A stretch of DNA of 64,000 nt. Source: Tanytarsus gracilentus. Its lineage: Eukaryota; Arthropoda; Insecta; Diptera; Chironomidae. Shown here in pieces: positions 32,467-46,100 of this stretch. The translations under genes were made by a program, and so were the position numbers. The stretch's first letter is position 1. Each line of letters begins with the position of its first letter. The stretch covers positions 1,302,001 through 1,366,000 of the forward strand of contig JAXRKN010000032.1 in NCBI GenBank assembly GCA_038502055.1. The letters run 5' to 3'. The notes under the pieces are model-generated. The model saw only the letters and a program-made list of their open reading frames with translations, was not told where the DNA came from and ran no database searches.

Positions 32467-35400
32467 TAAACGTTTTTTTTTGTCGACAGCACTTCGTGTT
32501 TATTAAATACGGTTAATTTAACATGATGAATTCATTCATGATTCACGAAAGGCCTTTGACTGCTCCATTTTTCTTCTTTCAGCTATCTCATGACAAAATT
32601 CAATCATAAAAGCTTTCATGTCATTGTGGGAAAGTGTAAAAAGTAACATGAATCATGTCTAAAGTAAAATTTTACTTTAACCAAGCTCAAATTACTTAGT
32701 TATACGGCAATAAAAATGCTAAAATATTAAAAATCGTTGAATTTACTTTTCGCCTCCGCGTGGTTGAACTTTCATTTCCCATGATGGAACCAGCAAAAAT
32801 GTTAAGCACGAATAAAAAATATGTTGCAATATTCTATTATGATAATTAAGAGCACAGGTAAGTTTCACGTTATTTCAGTTTACAAATTCTCTTGAACATG
32901 TTCGAGTTTGTTCGATGGCACACGCGTCGCCGATTGAAAAATGAGGATAATTTTGTAATTTTCTTGTAACATTTCAATCGTTCAGCTGGCGATTAATTTT
33001 CTCTTGTCGGGAGCTTAAGACTGAATTTGAAGTTTTGTTAATTTTATCACCAGGTTTGAATGTTTTTTTTTGTGCGCGATATGTTAAATTTATTGCCTTA
33101 ATTATTTTTTGTGCTTTATTAAATTTTCACAGCTTTTAATTGGTCAAGTAGATTCTAATTTAAGTATTTTTTACTTAAATTTTTTCACATTTTTTAATTT
33201 TATTAAATTTTGTGCGATTTTTCTGAATATTTTTCTCTTTTTCATTATTTTTTCACTCTCCAAGTTTCTTTAATCGTGATACAATTTTTTTATGCATCAC
33301 CAACTCTTAAACCACAAAATGGATATCAAAATTTGCATAAATTTTCTTCAAACTTAAATTTCGTTCTCAATTTTACACATCAATTCAGTCTCATCACTGT
33401 GCGCTTCACAAAAAAAACACAAAATCAAATAAAAACTATTTTACACGGAAAGCAGACACACTCGATATTGTCTGCAGCACGACCGAACACAAACTGATGA
33501 GGTTTCGCTTTGTTTCGACGGGCGAGAGAGGAAAATTCTTCCAAATAAATCAAATTATTAGGCACAATGCTTTTATGCACGACAATAATACCCGAGGAGT
33601 GTACGAGAGTGAGAAAATCGGAAATGTGTGTCCGATACATCAAAAAACTTAACATCGTCGATTTGTTTACTCTTTGTAAGCATAAAAGCTTCCGTGCTTA
33701 TCTCATTTTCGCATTAAGATCAAATTCATAAATTATATTTGTTAGTACTCAAAAACACAAAAATTGAAGTTCTCCATACTTTAAAAATCATGAATTTTAT
33801 CGCAAATATTTTTTAGATTGACTTTTCTCAAGAGAATTTAATGATTACTAGATTTTACAAGTTAACTTAATATAATTTATAATTTATTACACATTAAAAA
33901 GTTTTTTTTAAACAAGTGAGAATATCCATAAATTATTATCAGTCGAATTTCTTACTCGATGTTAAAACTGTAAATTTACTTTGAAATTTTTTCTCTAAGG
34001 AAAACTGATGAGATAATTTTGGTATCTTTAAGTAATTTTTTAAAAATTGAATTTTCTTCTTTTTAATTTTTCCCATTTCATATTTCAATAATTATCAAGT
34101 GATTCATAAAATCCATCCAATAAAATTTTTTAAATAAGATTAGTGTCATTGAACCGATGACTGCTCACTTCTCTAGTAACAAGTTGATTTGTTTAATTTT
34201 TCTCACAAAAATTTCAAATTAATTTTTATTTCTGAGAAACAAACTTTTTGGAACAGATCCAAAAATTTGAAAGTGTTGAATGATTCGTTGACGAATCATT
34301 TTAGCTTTTGATTAAATCTTTTCAAGTGTTTTCCCATCATAATTTAATGAAAGTTATTATCGACCACTTGAAGAATATTTACCAAGTAATTTCTCGATTT
34401 TTGAAGTGGCATTTGAGATTGAGTGTAACAAAACAGCAATAAAATAATAATTAATTGATCTTTTTGTTGATTTTTACCGCACGTATTTCCTATCGCTAAC
34501 AATTATAGATTGAGACTGGAGTTTATTTTGATTGTTCACTGCAGTTTTAATGCTTCGCATCTCATAATTGTTGTTATTTACATTCAGCCCACACAAGAAA
34601 TTACTTTTAATTAGTGAGAACGAGACAGCGATAGAACGGAAAATAAATTGTTGCACTCAAAAAAATTGAGGAAACTACGTAGAACCTGAATGATGTAATT
34701 TGTCGAGAAAATGCTTCAGATCATTAGGCTGACTATCTGAGTAATTTTTTCTCCAATAAATAGTCAAAAATTTAACTTTGAAAATGCAAAAAAAAATATT
34801 AAATTATTTTACAATTTTTGGTCTGATCACCCTAATTGATGTTGTACTTGAACTTGTGAACGAAAATTGATGATCTCGTGACAAGCTACCAAAATTGGTT
34901 TCTGGACTCTATTGTGACGTCCAATAATTGAGCGTATTTTTACAACACGTGTATTATTGCTTACAAAAGATTTCATCGGCTAATGAGTGTGGGTACAGCG
35001 GAATTACAGTGCACATAAATGGATAAAATTAATTCAGTTGATAGGCAGCAGTAACTGTTATTATTGTCACATTGAACTTGAAATTGTTTGACTTTTTTTT
35101 CGCAACAATTTAATTCTGATTATTCTTTTTATATGGAGAGTAAAAAGTTTGACATTGACGTGCGATCCAAAAAAGTGAGGAACTAAATATAATTATATTT
35201 GAGTTTAAATAATTTTATCGAAAAATTTAAATTTATTTTCGTCAAATCTCCTCGCATCACAATGATTCACTAAATTATAAAATGTAGGGCGGGTATTCAT
35301 CATTTAGTATTCAAATTGTAATGCAAAATCAGCAACAATGCACAAAGAGCACGTGTACGGCCTGAGTGTCTCTTGCAATGTGCTTAATTTTTCGTCTCAT

Positions 35401-38400
35401 TTTAAAAGCTTAAATTTTTCTGGCAACTTGACAAATTATTATAATTCCTGAGCTGTTTCAACCTTGATACATTTTTTACCTGAGAGCTCTTCATTCTCTT
35501 TTCTCTTAATTTAATTATAATTTTTTGTAAAGTGTGTGTTTCTCTCGCAAAAAGAAAATTAATCATTAGAATGGAATTTTTGTCTTCTCATTTTCCCATC
35601 GCCGCGTTTAATTTTTCGCGTATAAGTTTATTTTTATCTCGCTCTTCATCGCACATGATCATATAATGATGAAATACACTTTGCTGCGACGCGATTAATT
35701 TGAAACATTTTTTTCGTCTCTACAACTGAGTAAAAATACGATTTTTCTTTCTCTTTTGAGTCCTAATTCCATAGACGTAGCATAGCATCATAGAAAGGTG
35801 AGAGTGTGTGTTTTTGCGTTAATGAAATCGAATCTGAATCACTCTGACGACTTTCATCTTCTTGATATTTTTATCGAATGAACAAGTAAGTGTCTCACTT
35901 TCAAGGTTGAGGAACTTTGAAATTCTTTCATAGCACGTTTTAAAATTTTACGGATGAAAATTGTAAATTTTTAATGCAGTTAGTGCAATTTTTGGAATCT
36001 TTTTTATCCTAAAAGGATTGAATTTTCATTATGAAATTAAGACTAAAAAAGTTTTAGCTTAAAAAATATACAAATTCATTGCGGAAGTGAACTTTTCCTC
36101 TTTTTTCACTGAGTGACATTTGACACCCTTTGACATTCTCATAAATTATTGCAAAAACATGTTTGTATTATTTTGTGGCATTGCTTCAATGAACTTTGCA
36201 CAACAGTGAGTTTAAAGAGACAACAAGTTGGATGTTAAATAATTCACAGAATTCTATAAAAAAAAAATTCTCTTTTTATAGCAACAAATGATTATTTTAA
36301 TAAATTAAAAGAGGAAGTAGAAAAAATTTCGGAAATAAACCAACAAACTTTACATTTTTATACTTTGCATGTTATTAAGTATTTAAGGCTGTGAGGAAAT
36401 TCAATTTCACGTGAATTTTCCACCCATACTCGTTATTGCTCGCAGGTAGCTTTTCAGGTTTGTATTGATATAACAGAGCTGCTCTGATTTTTTTCTATTT
36501 CATGTGATGATGAAAAGAATGAGTTCTAATGTAAATGAAAAAAGAGATTTTACCTTGATAAAACACACATTGAGATCCGATATCGAGTCATGTAATAAGC
36601 GTTCAAGCGTAAATTATAGACAATTCTTGCTAATTTATTTGCGGCAGGAAAAAACTAAGAGATATTTTTGATAGAAAACGCCTTGACCCTTTTTATGCAT
36701 GTAAATGCGGTCGAGTGATTTCATTTTAGCATATTTACAGACAATTGATCAACTTAATTCTCTCCGCATGCGTCCTTGAAAATCTTCAGAGCTTTTTTTG
36801 CTCTCTGTCAGGTCCCCGCCGACAAAGTACTTCAATTCATTTATCATTTCAGAGGCAGAAGAATCGATATAAAAACCGTTTTTTTGCAAAGAGGAAGTCT
36901 ATCTGAGTCATGAAGTGCTCTTGAGGATATCTCAGAAAATTCATGTCTTTAAGATCTTTAACTTTTTTCCATTTGTTTGAGAAATTTTTGAATTTATAAA
37001 TGAAATATTTTAGGAATTAGTGAGGCTCTAAATTGATGTCAGTTCTGAGTTGAGAAATAAGTTTTGACATCTAGAATTTTTGTGTCTGAAAAGTTTATTT
37101 TTCAAATCAAAATTTTTCTTAACCTAAATTGCAAAATTTTCTCAGCATGATATTCTGTTTCATAAACATGCACTCGACATAAATTTAAAATGCTGACATT
37201 AAACTCTCGTTGCATGCCATCAGAGGCATTTTTCTGGATGGTATAGGAATATAAAAGAAAATTTTAAATTATCATTCACGTAGCGTGTGTGAAAATGCCT
37301 TTAAACTTTTGCCTCTTATTCTCATTCTGGAGAGGAAGCAAAAAATGTCACTTGAGATGAGTGAAGAAAGGAGTCGTTTAAGACAAGGGACTTTCTTTAT
37401 TGAAGTCACAGCTGAATTTGAAAGGATTTCTGAAGAGATGAAGAGTTTTACAAGTACTGAGATGCTTGTAAAACATTTAGCCTTGAAAGTTTATTTTGAC
37501 GTGTTTACTGTAATCAATCTTCTGAAGATTGCTGAGTTTTTGTTAAAAAATGGATCAAGTTGACAATTTTTAGAAAATCTCAAGAGATTGAAGAAATGCT
37601 CTAAAAACTTAAAAGCTCACCTAAATTGCATAAATTGTGAATGCAGAAAATGCAAAAATTTAATTCAAAGAGAGGCTGCAGAAATGAGAGTTCGAACTTG
37701 ACCGATTAACCCAGATTTTAGGAAAAGTCAGCTTGAAACTATTTCCATGAAAGAATCTCAATGTCACACATTTTTCATCCTTTCTGAGCCTTATGACAGG
37801 CATATTTCAGCGCTTTTTTGTCTCGGTGACGCATGATGATGAAATACTATTGCAAAAAAATTTTCGCTGTTTTTATATGTTTATCATCAACAAAAATTGA
37901 AGATCGTCATGGAGACCACGATGTAATTTCATTACTATTTGAATCCTAAATTCAGCATATGTGCAATTGTTTGATTTTTAAATGGTGAAGTTTTGTAAAT
38001 TCTAATTAAATTACTATATTTCTGTGCAATTTGTCAACCATCAATACTTGGCGGAATTACACAACGGCTTACTTTTTATGTCCTACTTTTTAATTCGATT
38101 GTTCTTAATGCATTAAGCACATTATAGAAAAATAATATGAAGGATAAAAATTATGTCTTCAAAGGCACGTGCACGATGAGAAGTGTCAAGATATGCGAAA
38201 GTGTCATAATAAATTTTCTTACCGAGTAATATCTCCACGATGACATTTTTAACTTCTTTTGTTATCCTAGCTTTTAGATTTGATTGTAATAAATCACACA
38301 CAAAAGCGCGATAATTATGAAAATATTTTTGAATGTAAACAAAATGGCAACAACTTGGAGTGCACGAATTAATTTTCTCTCCTTATTTACTTAATCGAGA

Positions 38401-40970
38401 ATGAATGAATAAAATATTTAATTTTTTATTGCTCTCAACTTTGACACGCGATGAAGGTGTATAATGAATGTGATGTGTCGGTCAGAGCAGTGAATATCAA
38501 ACTGAACTCGAAAAGCGGCTTGGAGAAAATTTTTTTCATACAGCTGCACATGAAAAACCTTTTTTCGTCTTGTGAGCGTGAGAGAGAGAACGTATCGCAC
38601 GTATATATCGAGTCTTATTCTCACAACTACATTGACATTGAAAATTCCCTTACATACGACGACAGCCTGAGCTGACTGCTGTTCGGTGTATGTTTTTTTC
38701 TGTACATAAAAGAGAGAAAAATTTATTTTATGTACATTTTCCGTAAATGACGTCATTAAACGTGAATTCACAAAGTATTTTAAGGAGCTCTCCTCATTTT
38801 TTGATGATAGTTGAACAACCTTACTCAAAAACTCATCCCGACTGAATAAATAATGATCACATAACGTATTATCGTGCACTTGAACATCATCCATTATTTC
38901 TTTCGCAACCTTTTTCTTCTCTTTTGTGCCGGGAAAATTCATAAAATTTGATTAATGAGTTATGAGGGGGGTGATAAAAGCGCATAAAACCAAAGTCGAT
39001 GTTTATTGATAAAATATTTTCCTAAAATAGAAATTTTTATTGATGAGAAAAGTTATTTTAATAATTTTGTTATCATGCAAAGATAAATTATTTTTGGTTA
39101 TTTATTAACTTTAACATTTTCTAAAATATCCAGAGATGCAACTTAAAAATTAACATTCAAAGGAAAAAAAATCCCGTAAAGGAAGTAAAATTATTTAAAA
39201 ATTTTAATTTCAGGGTCACAAAAGCCCACTTTCACCGAATCGAAAAGCTTTGCTAATGAAAAATTCATTGACGTAAGAGAGAAATGAGAGCGTATAAAAA
39301 TCCGAGAGCTTTTGTCGAATCTCTCTCGGTATTTTCTCACCCTTAATTTATAAGCTGTGATTCATTCAAGCGACCGAACAAATGGGAGGTGAAAGATGAG
39401 ACGAAAAAAATTTCTATTTACAAACAAAAATCGTTGAAAAAAGCCTTATGGACATTAAAAGATTTTTTTCTCGTTCATTCCAAAATAAGTTTTCCTAGAA
39501 CTCAACAGAATTTAATTGTGGGTTGATGTTTCAAGCACGATGCATGAATGCTGATAAAAACTCATCAGAAATTATTTTAGGTAACAAATTTTATGGAATT
39601 TACCCACACACTTCGTTATTCTATTTGCGTATCTAATTTTTACTATAAAATGAATACGGTTTCATTATTTTTGTAATTAACGATGAGGCGATGGTTAAAA
39701 AAAAGTGGAACTCTCTTTGTAACGAAAATTTAAGATTTAAACTTACTGAATGCAAAAAAAAAGTGCGGGAAATTTTTTCACCTGCAAGATTAAGATTCAG
39801 CGAACTGATTCAGCTAAAAACCATCTGTGAGATTTAAATTAAACGTTATGAATTGTAAAACTAAATAATTTAATTAACTTTTGGAGCATTTTATATGCTA
39901 AAAATGTGTTTTACATAATTAGAAAGACTTATAAAGTCACAAAGAACGTTGGCAAAAGAATGTGTTTCATATTATTGAAGATTTAAGTTTTCTTTAGAGT
40001 CAACCAAAAAGTTCCACTTTTTTAAGAGTTAGTAATCGAACAAACAAAAATCTTTAAAAATCAAAATAAAAAAAATTACGCATTCTTTAGATGATATTGA
40101 TTATTTTTAATATAAATAAGAGCATAAAAAACAGGAAAAACATTTTTAAGGAATTTTTACTTCAATATTTATAGTGAAAATCGAGTGCTGAATAATAAAT
40201 TACTAACTCTTAAAAAATTTTTAACCATCGCCATGAGTGAATGAATGCTAATTTTGACAAAGTGTGCCAATAATTTATGTACATAAATTAGTTCTTAAAA
40301 TTTCCAAGCCATCTGGATATTTTTTAAAATTTATCTTAAATTGTTTGAAATTTTCCAGCAACGAAATTCAATCTCAACCAAACAATTTCCTTTAAACTCA
40401 AAAGTGCAATAAAAATATTCTTTGTAAATTTAGAATAAACACAAACATTTTACGTCAATGCAAAGCTCAAATTTCGCAATAAATTATTTTTCTATGGATA
40501 AAATTCTTTTGAAATTTGAGATGATTTTAAAAATTATAATTTAAATACTTTTCAACAACTTACTTGAAAGTACAAAGTATGCACAAAGAACAAGACGTAA
40601 AGGACTAAAAATAAGTCATCCACCCTTTCGATGTTAGATGTCAAAAAACTGATTATACACTTTTTATGATTTATTATTCACCGGATGTGTTGGCGACACT
40701 TTTACAAAAAATTCTTTCTATAACTTTGAGGGTACAAATTGTGGAAGTCAAGACGGAAATGGCAGAAAACAGACTGAGCGAAAAAACTATGAATGATTTT
40801 TATATATCGCGAACTCAACTCATGATATTGTGTGTATGTACTTTAGACGAATGCATGTGAAGAGAAGAGAAGCGAGAGCAGTTGTGTCTTTTATGATTTC
40901 ATAATACTGCGAGGAGAAGGCTTCTTCTGTATTGTTTAGATTTTACGAAAACAAAAAGTGTAGTGGTGTT

Positions 40971-40988
40971 TCTCTCTCTCTCTCTCTC
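40971..40988. repeat. (TC)9 microsatellite
   Basis: Nine uninterrupted TC dinucleotides about 280 bp upstream of the F-box gene start. Confidence 0.95.
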
Positions 40989-41200
40989 ATACAATATCGC
41001 ACGCACCCCAAAATATGTTGAAAACATGAATGATAAAAAAATTAAAATTTTTCTAAAAATTTTAAAAAATTCATTTCAAATCATTACAAAATTATTTTAA
41101 TTGAACTTCCAAAAAAAAGCTTGAATGAGCTTCTTAAACTTTTCACAGTTTAAATTCTAAAAGTACGTTACTGAAACTGCTATTAAGTGAAAGTTTTCTC

Positions 41201-41230
41201 TACGTTATAACGTAACGCGTTACGTATAAA
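41201..41230 (+). promoter_or_regulatory. Overlapping palindromes and TATA box upstream of the F-box gene
   Basis: A 14-bp perfect palindrome TACGTTATAACGTA (41201-41214) overlaps a 16-bp perfect palindrome ACGTAACGCGTTACGT (41210-41225). TATAAA follows at 41225-41230, 38 bp before the start codon at 41268, with CAGCTG at 41231-41236. The placement suggests a core promoter with a dimeric-factor site. Binding is inferred only. Confidence 0.5.
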
Positions 41231-41267
41231 CAGCTGATTTTTATTAAAAACCTTGAAGAGCACAAAA

Positions 41268-42938
41268 ATGGAGAACATTAATAAATTTGTAAATTTAGAA
41301 GATTTACCATTAGAAATTTTGATAAATATCGTGGATAGAGTGACAAATCGATGGAATTTATCCCTCGTCAATTGGAAGTTCTATGAATTATGTTGTCAAA
41401 TTGAAGCGAAAAGATTTAGAATTAAATTAATTGATGTAAGATAATTTTATTGAATGTTAAGTGACTTTTTAACAAACAAATAATTTTTTAAGCTCGATGA
41501 GGACCAAGAAAAGTTTGACTCAATAATGAATTCAAGAAGAGCAATTGACGATCTCAAAATAATTAATTATAAGTGTATGAATAATCACGTGACACCAATG
41601 ATGACAGATGTTTTAGAGAAATATGCGGACGACATAAAGATTTTGAGTATCTCCAACTCAGAATTTCCAGAAAATCAGCTAATTGAAATATTAAATAAAT
41701 TAAAAAACTTGGAAGAGCTGAATTTTTATGACGTCACCTACAACTTAACCGAGAAGGACGGCGTTAAACTTAATTTACCTCAATTAAAAAGTTTTAAGAT
41801 GCAACTTTGTAATTTGATAATACCTCGCACTATCTTCCGTTTTCCTGACAATTGTTTGGAACATCTTTCGATCTATAACTGCATCTTAGATCAATGTTCA
41901 GCTGGAAGAATTTTAACTGCCCAGAAGAGAATAAAAGTGCTTGAATTTGATCCATATTATGTTGATCCAAAGCACATGCAGGATCTACAACTCACAAGAC
42001 TGAAAATAATGAGCAAACGTAATGTGATTCCAATATTGTGCAGCCAACCAAATTTGTTATCTCTGGATTTGGCTAAAGCTTATATAAGTGACGATGAATT
42101 TTTAAAAATTTGCAAGATGATGAAATTAAAATGTGTCAAGCTTTGGGTGGATCGAATATCTTGTGAGATATTGGATAATTTAATGGATTTGAAGGAGCTT
42201 AAAGAACTCTCCTTAAATTACGACCGTCTTGAAGTTGAATATGTAATTAAATTATGTACACTCTTTCTACCCACCATCACGACACTTAAAATTGAATTTC
42301 CAAAGCTAAAAATACTTTCCGAAAATTTTATAGCCATTGGAGTTAATTGTCCCAATATAAACCATTTATTCATCAAGTGTCAGTCAATCGGAGTGATTGG
42401 AACAATATTACACAACTTTAAAAACCTACGCACACTCACTTTCGGATGCGACTCAGATTCAGTTAAGGTTGTCAACTTTCCCACTAACGATATTGTCAAT
42501 GGAAATTTGCACGAGCTTCAAATTTACGACGCTCCCTACAACAATCCAGCCAAAGATCAATTTCAATCAACATTGACGTTGATGGGTCTCATGAAACATT
42601 CATTGCCGAATTTGAAGAAATTGAAAATATCGAAAATTCTCTCTCTCAATGCTTCATTTTTTCATGAAATTCTAAATGGAAATAATAAACTTTCACACAT
42701 TGATGTTGATGACATTTCTGACAATTTCCACGTTGATGAACATTTCATAAGGAATATTGTGCGTGAAAATGGGAAAAAACTCATTTATCTTAAGTTGAGT
42801 AAAGTTGTGGTGAAAATTGATGAGGAAACGATAAGACAACTCCTAGGCAGTCATCGATTTTCTTATATCAGTTGTAAAGAATGGAAAAATGAATTGATTA
42901 TGAGAAATTGTAAATGGCATTTGTCTGATATTAATTAA
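41268..42938 (+). CDS. F-box / leucine-rich-repeat protein
   Basis: Likely substrate-recognition subunit of an SCF ubiquitin ligase: the F-box would bind Skp1 and the repeats a target. Exons 41268-41435 and 41493-42938 are joined in frame by a 57-nt intron; 537 residues. The F-box is at about residues 10-50 (LEDLPLEILINIVDRVTNRWNLSLV). The rest is a run of degenerate leucine-rich repeats (for example LKNLEELNFYDV, LKELKELSLNYD, LPNLKKLKISKIL), rich in Leu, Ile, Lys and Asn. There is no signal peptide or membrane segment. The start is the ATG giving MENINKFVNLED; the frame extends 15 nt further upstream without another ATG. The gene runs convergently to the PDZ gene, with 214 bp between them. 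The substrate is unknown. Such genes often belong to lineage-expanded families in Nematocera; no second copy is seen here. Confidence 0.85.
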
Positions 42939-43152
42939 AAGTACTTTAACAATATAAAACTTTTGTTATTAAATTTCAGGGAATTTAATTAAAAAAGTGA
43001 AATGCCACAAAGAGATTATCCTTCATTATCTTCCCATTCATTTTGAAATTAAACTTTCTCCCGTTGATTTTACAGATAAAAACTTATTTTTTATTCATCG
43101 TTGATCCTCTTCGGTAACATTTTGATTAGCTTTCAATTATTGCGATAAAAAA

Positions 43153-46100
43153 TTAATTATTGTGCACTGGTGAGATTGGTTGAGCACGTCCGACAATCAT
43201 TTCGACAAGTCCCGTTTTGATTCCCTTAAAAACATTAATTGCTTCCTGGTGAGTTACTCCATGTAGTGGTTGATTGTTAACTGACAATATCAAATCGCCT
43301 AGAAAAAGAAAAATTAATTTTACGACATTTGATAATTTCGCGACCAAATTACCTTCTTTCAACTGCCCACTCTCTGCCGCTTGACCGTATTCATAAATTG
43401 TCTTTACAAAAATCCCCATTTTGCCTTTAGGGGAATCAATTCCGCCTAGACGAAGAAATTTTTTGATGTGAAATACCGCAATAAAATAAATAATTAGCAA
43501 GTGATGACATTTAAAATGTTTACAAACATTTTTCTTCATATCAAAAGCTTAATTTTAAATGTCCGAACTTGTTACAATTCATAAAAAATTATTAGACAAA
43601 TTCTTGCTTACCCACAATGGAGAAACCAAGAGCTTTCGAGCCGGGCTTCTTTACAAATTGCACTTTCCTAAGCACCAACGAGTTTTTCGGCACTGAATTT
43701 GTCTTTAAAGGTGAACTGCTGTTGCTACCGGTAAATTCATTACTTTTTACCGCAACTTTATTGCCATTTTTATCAGCGACGACATCCTTTGGTTTATTAA
43801 TTACGGTGTTGCCGACTATTTCCTAAAAATAAAAAAGGTGTCATTAGCAGCCAACGCTGTTAAAAGCGAAAAATAATCATCAGTTCGTTAAATTTCTGAT
43901 CACGTTGTGTCAAGTTCTTATTATGCTTTTTGCAAACTCTATACTGATGTCTTATGGGTTCAATGATTTATGCTAATTAAAGAATGTAAAGCGAAAATGA
44001 GCGTGCGGTGTAAAAAAGTTGAATATTTTAACTTTTTTTTGATGAAACTGTTTCTATTATAAAAAGCTCCAATAAAGTTCAGACGCGAGATTTTAAATCA
44101 TAATTTGTTGGTTTTTCTAAGTTTGAATTAATGAATTATGAATTTAAAATGCTAATTTTGATGTTTCTGAAATAATTTAAACTTGAATTCAAACTTTTTG
44201 AATACTTTATCATTTTATGCATCATTTTCACTCTTTGTCATTTATTTTTATCAAGTGTCAACCTACAACAAAATTGGAATTTTATTAATATTGACACGCT
44301 TTTTTAAGGTGTTGAATTCTAACCTTGATATTGAATATAAAATATGACACGAGTGTAAATTGAGCTGTAAAAAGCTTTTGAGTGTATTTTTGGCTTTTTT
44401 TGATGGGTGCAAAATTTATCTGAATAGAATTGAAAGGTTAAAAATTTAATAGAAAAATGCAGATGACTTGCGAAAAGAAATTAAGTGACCCTTTTATTTT
44501 CCGGTAACATAACCTTTGAATTTCCTTTTCTTTAGTAAAAAATTTTAATATCTTTCCGGCCCCATCCTTGATATCATCCGTGAGAAAAAGGTTTCGCTAC
44601 GAAAGACTTTCGCTTCGAGTATCAATAATAAAGAAGATAATTTTCTTCTTTCTCGTGAATGAAATAAATTTATTGTCAATTTATTTCAATAAGTTCTTTC
44701 ATTTAGACACGAGAGATTTAATTTAATTTCAGTGTATTCAGGTAGATAATTTTCTTCTAGATTTAACCATAAAAAATAAACTTTCTTTAGCGTGACTTAA
44801 TTTTCTAATTAGTAAACGAGAAAATCCTTTTAAATTCCAGATAAAAACTGAGTCAGTGTTAATATTTCATTACAAAAAGGACGCTTCATCATTTTTCGTA
44901 TGCAAAAAAGTTCTTTTGAAATATTTTAAATTTTATGCAAATTTCTTTTGTGTCTCTCTTTCTCTTTCATGATTTACATTTTAAATTTTCTTCGAAATTG
45001 TCGGCAATTACTTAGTGAGATGGAGTAAGATGTACATTAAGGTATGCCCTCAGTTTATATGATGTGGGTTCGCATCATCAAAACTTTGTCGATATTTTTG
45101 AATTAAAACAGTTTTCAAGGTTAGGAAATCATTTTTATGGAGTGAATGAGATGCAAAAAGAGATTAATGACAAAAGGAAGGAAGAAGAAAAATTTTGGTA
45201 GAAAACTCAAAATTTAGATATTTCCGTTTTTAAAAAAAAGAATTCACATTTAAATTTTTAACAAATTCATGTCAACCTTTTGAATAAGTTTCTTAAAGCA
45301 AAATCCCTAATTCGAGTCATCATCTGGCTGTTGTGTGTAATGATTTGCGTCACGCATTCTAGGGATCCTCACGGTGAATACCGGTACGGTGATCACCGGT
45401 GATCACCGAAACTTTTCGTCACCGGTGATCACCGATTTTTTGTCCGGTGACACCGGTGACGAAATGGATACATTTTTCTATACTTATTGAGATTTTTTTA
45501 AAGCTAAAAATTTTTTAAACTAGTTAATTTTAATTGAGAAATTATAGAATACATTTAAAAACTTTTTTAAACCAAAATTAAATGGCTAAGAAAATTCGTT
45601 CAAAATTTGGAAACTTACAAAAAGTTTTTTCAATCATTTAAATTTTTAGAATTTTTTAGATAAATAATCAAAATATTTCATAGCCAAAAAAACTAAAAAT
45701 TTAAATGAGTGAAAAAACTTTTTAGTAAGTTGGCATATTTTGAAAGATTTGTTCAAAGACAACAAATTATCATGTTAGTTTGATATCTTATCAAACTTTA
45801 AAAATCCTAAAAATTTATAGAGATATTTTAAAGATATTTTGATAAGATTGAAGTTTGATTCATCAATTAACGAAAAAGAAAAATTTCTACAAATAATAAG
45901 AAAACCTAACTTTTTTAGTGTTAAACTTTATAATTTATATGGAAACCAAAAAAAGTGTCTAAAAATTGGTCCATAACAACTTCCAAAATGGCCGAAAAAG
46001 TAGTTTTTTCCTTCAGAAATGTTGGTCAAAAGTCGTCACCGGTGTACCGGTGATCACCGGTGACGGCATTTTATTCACCGGTGATCACCGAAATCGCATT

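Larger units (their letters stand above)
29939..41267. other. 11.3 kb with no recognised coding gene
   Basis: It may hold 5' non-coding exons and the promoter of the phosphatase gene (minus strand). It contains a 1.7-kb composite mobile element (30743-32466) and a TC microsatellite (40971-40988). Longer open frames (33425-33655 minus, 37285-37563 plus, 38418-38942 minus, 40666-40860 plus) show no domain, homology signal or splice partner I recognise. Somewhat GC-richer islands near 33.45-33.65 kb and 38.45-38.7 kb could be exons of non-coding transcripts. Confidence 0.45.

Noticed and set aside
37285..37563. 92-residue plus-strand open frame with an amphipathic middle
   Set aside because: No domain, no Kozak or splice support, and surrounded by non-coding AT-rich DNA.
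38418..38942. 174-residue minus-strand open frame with an ATG start
   Set aside because: Longer than most chance frames here, but no domain, biased composition in the second half, no splice partner and no recognisable homology. A transcript or conservation across midges would revive it.
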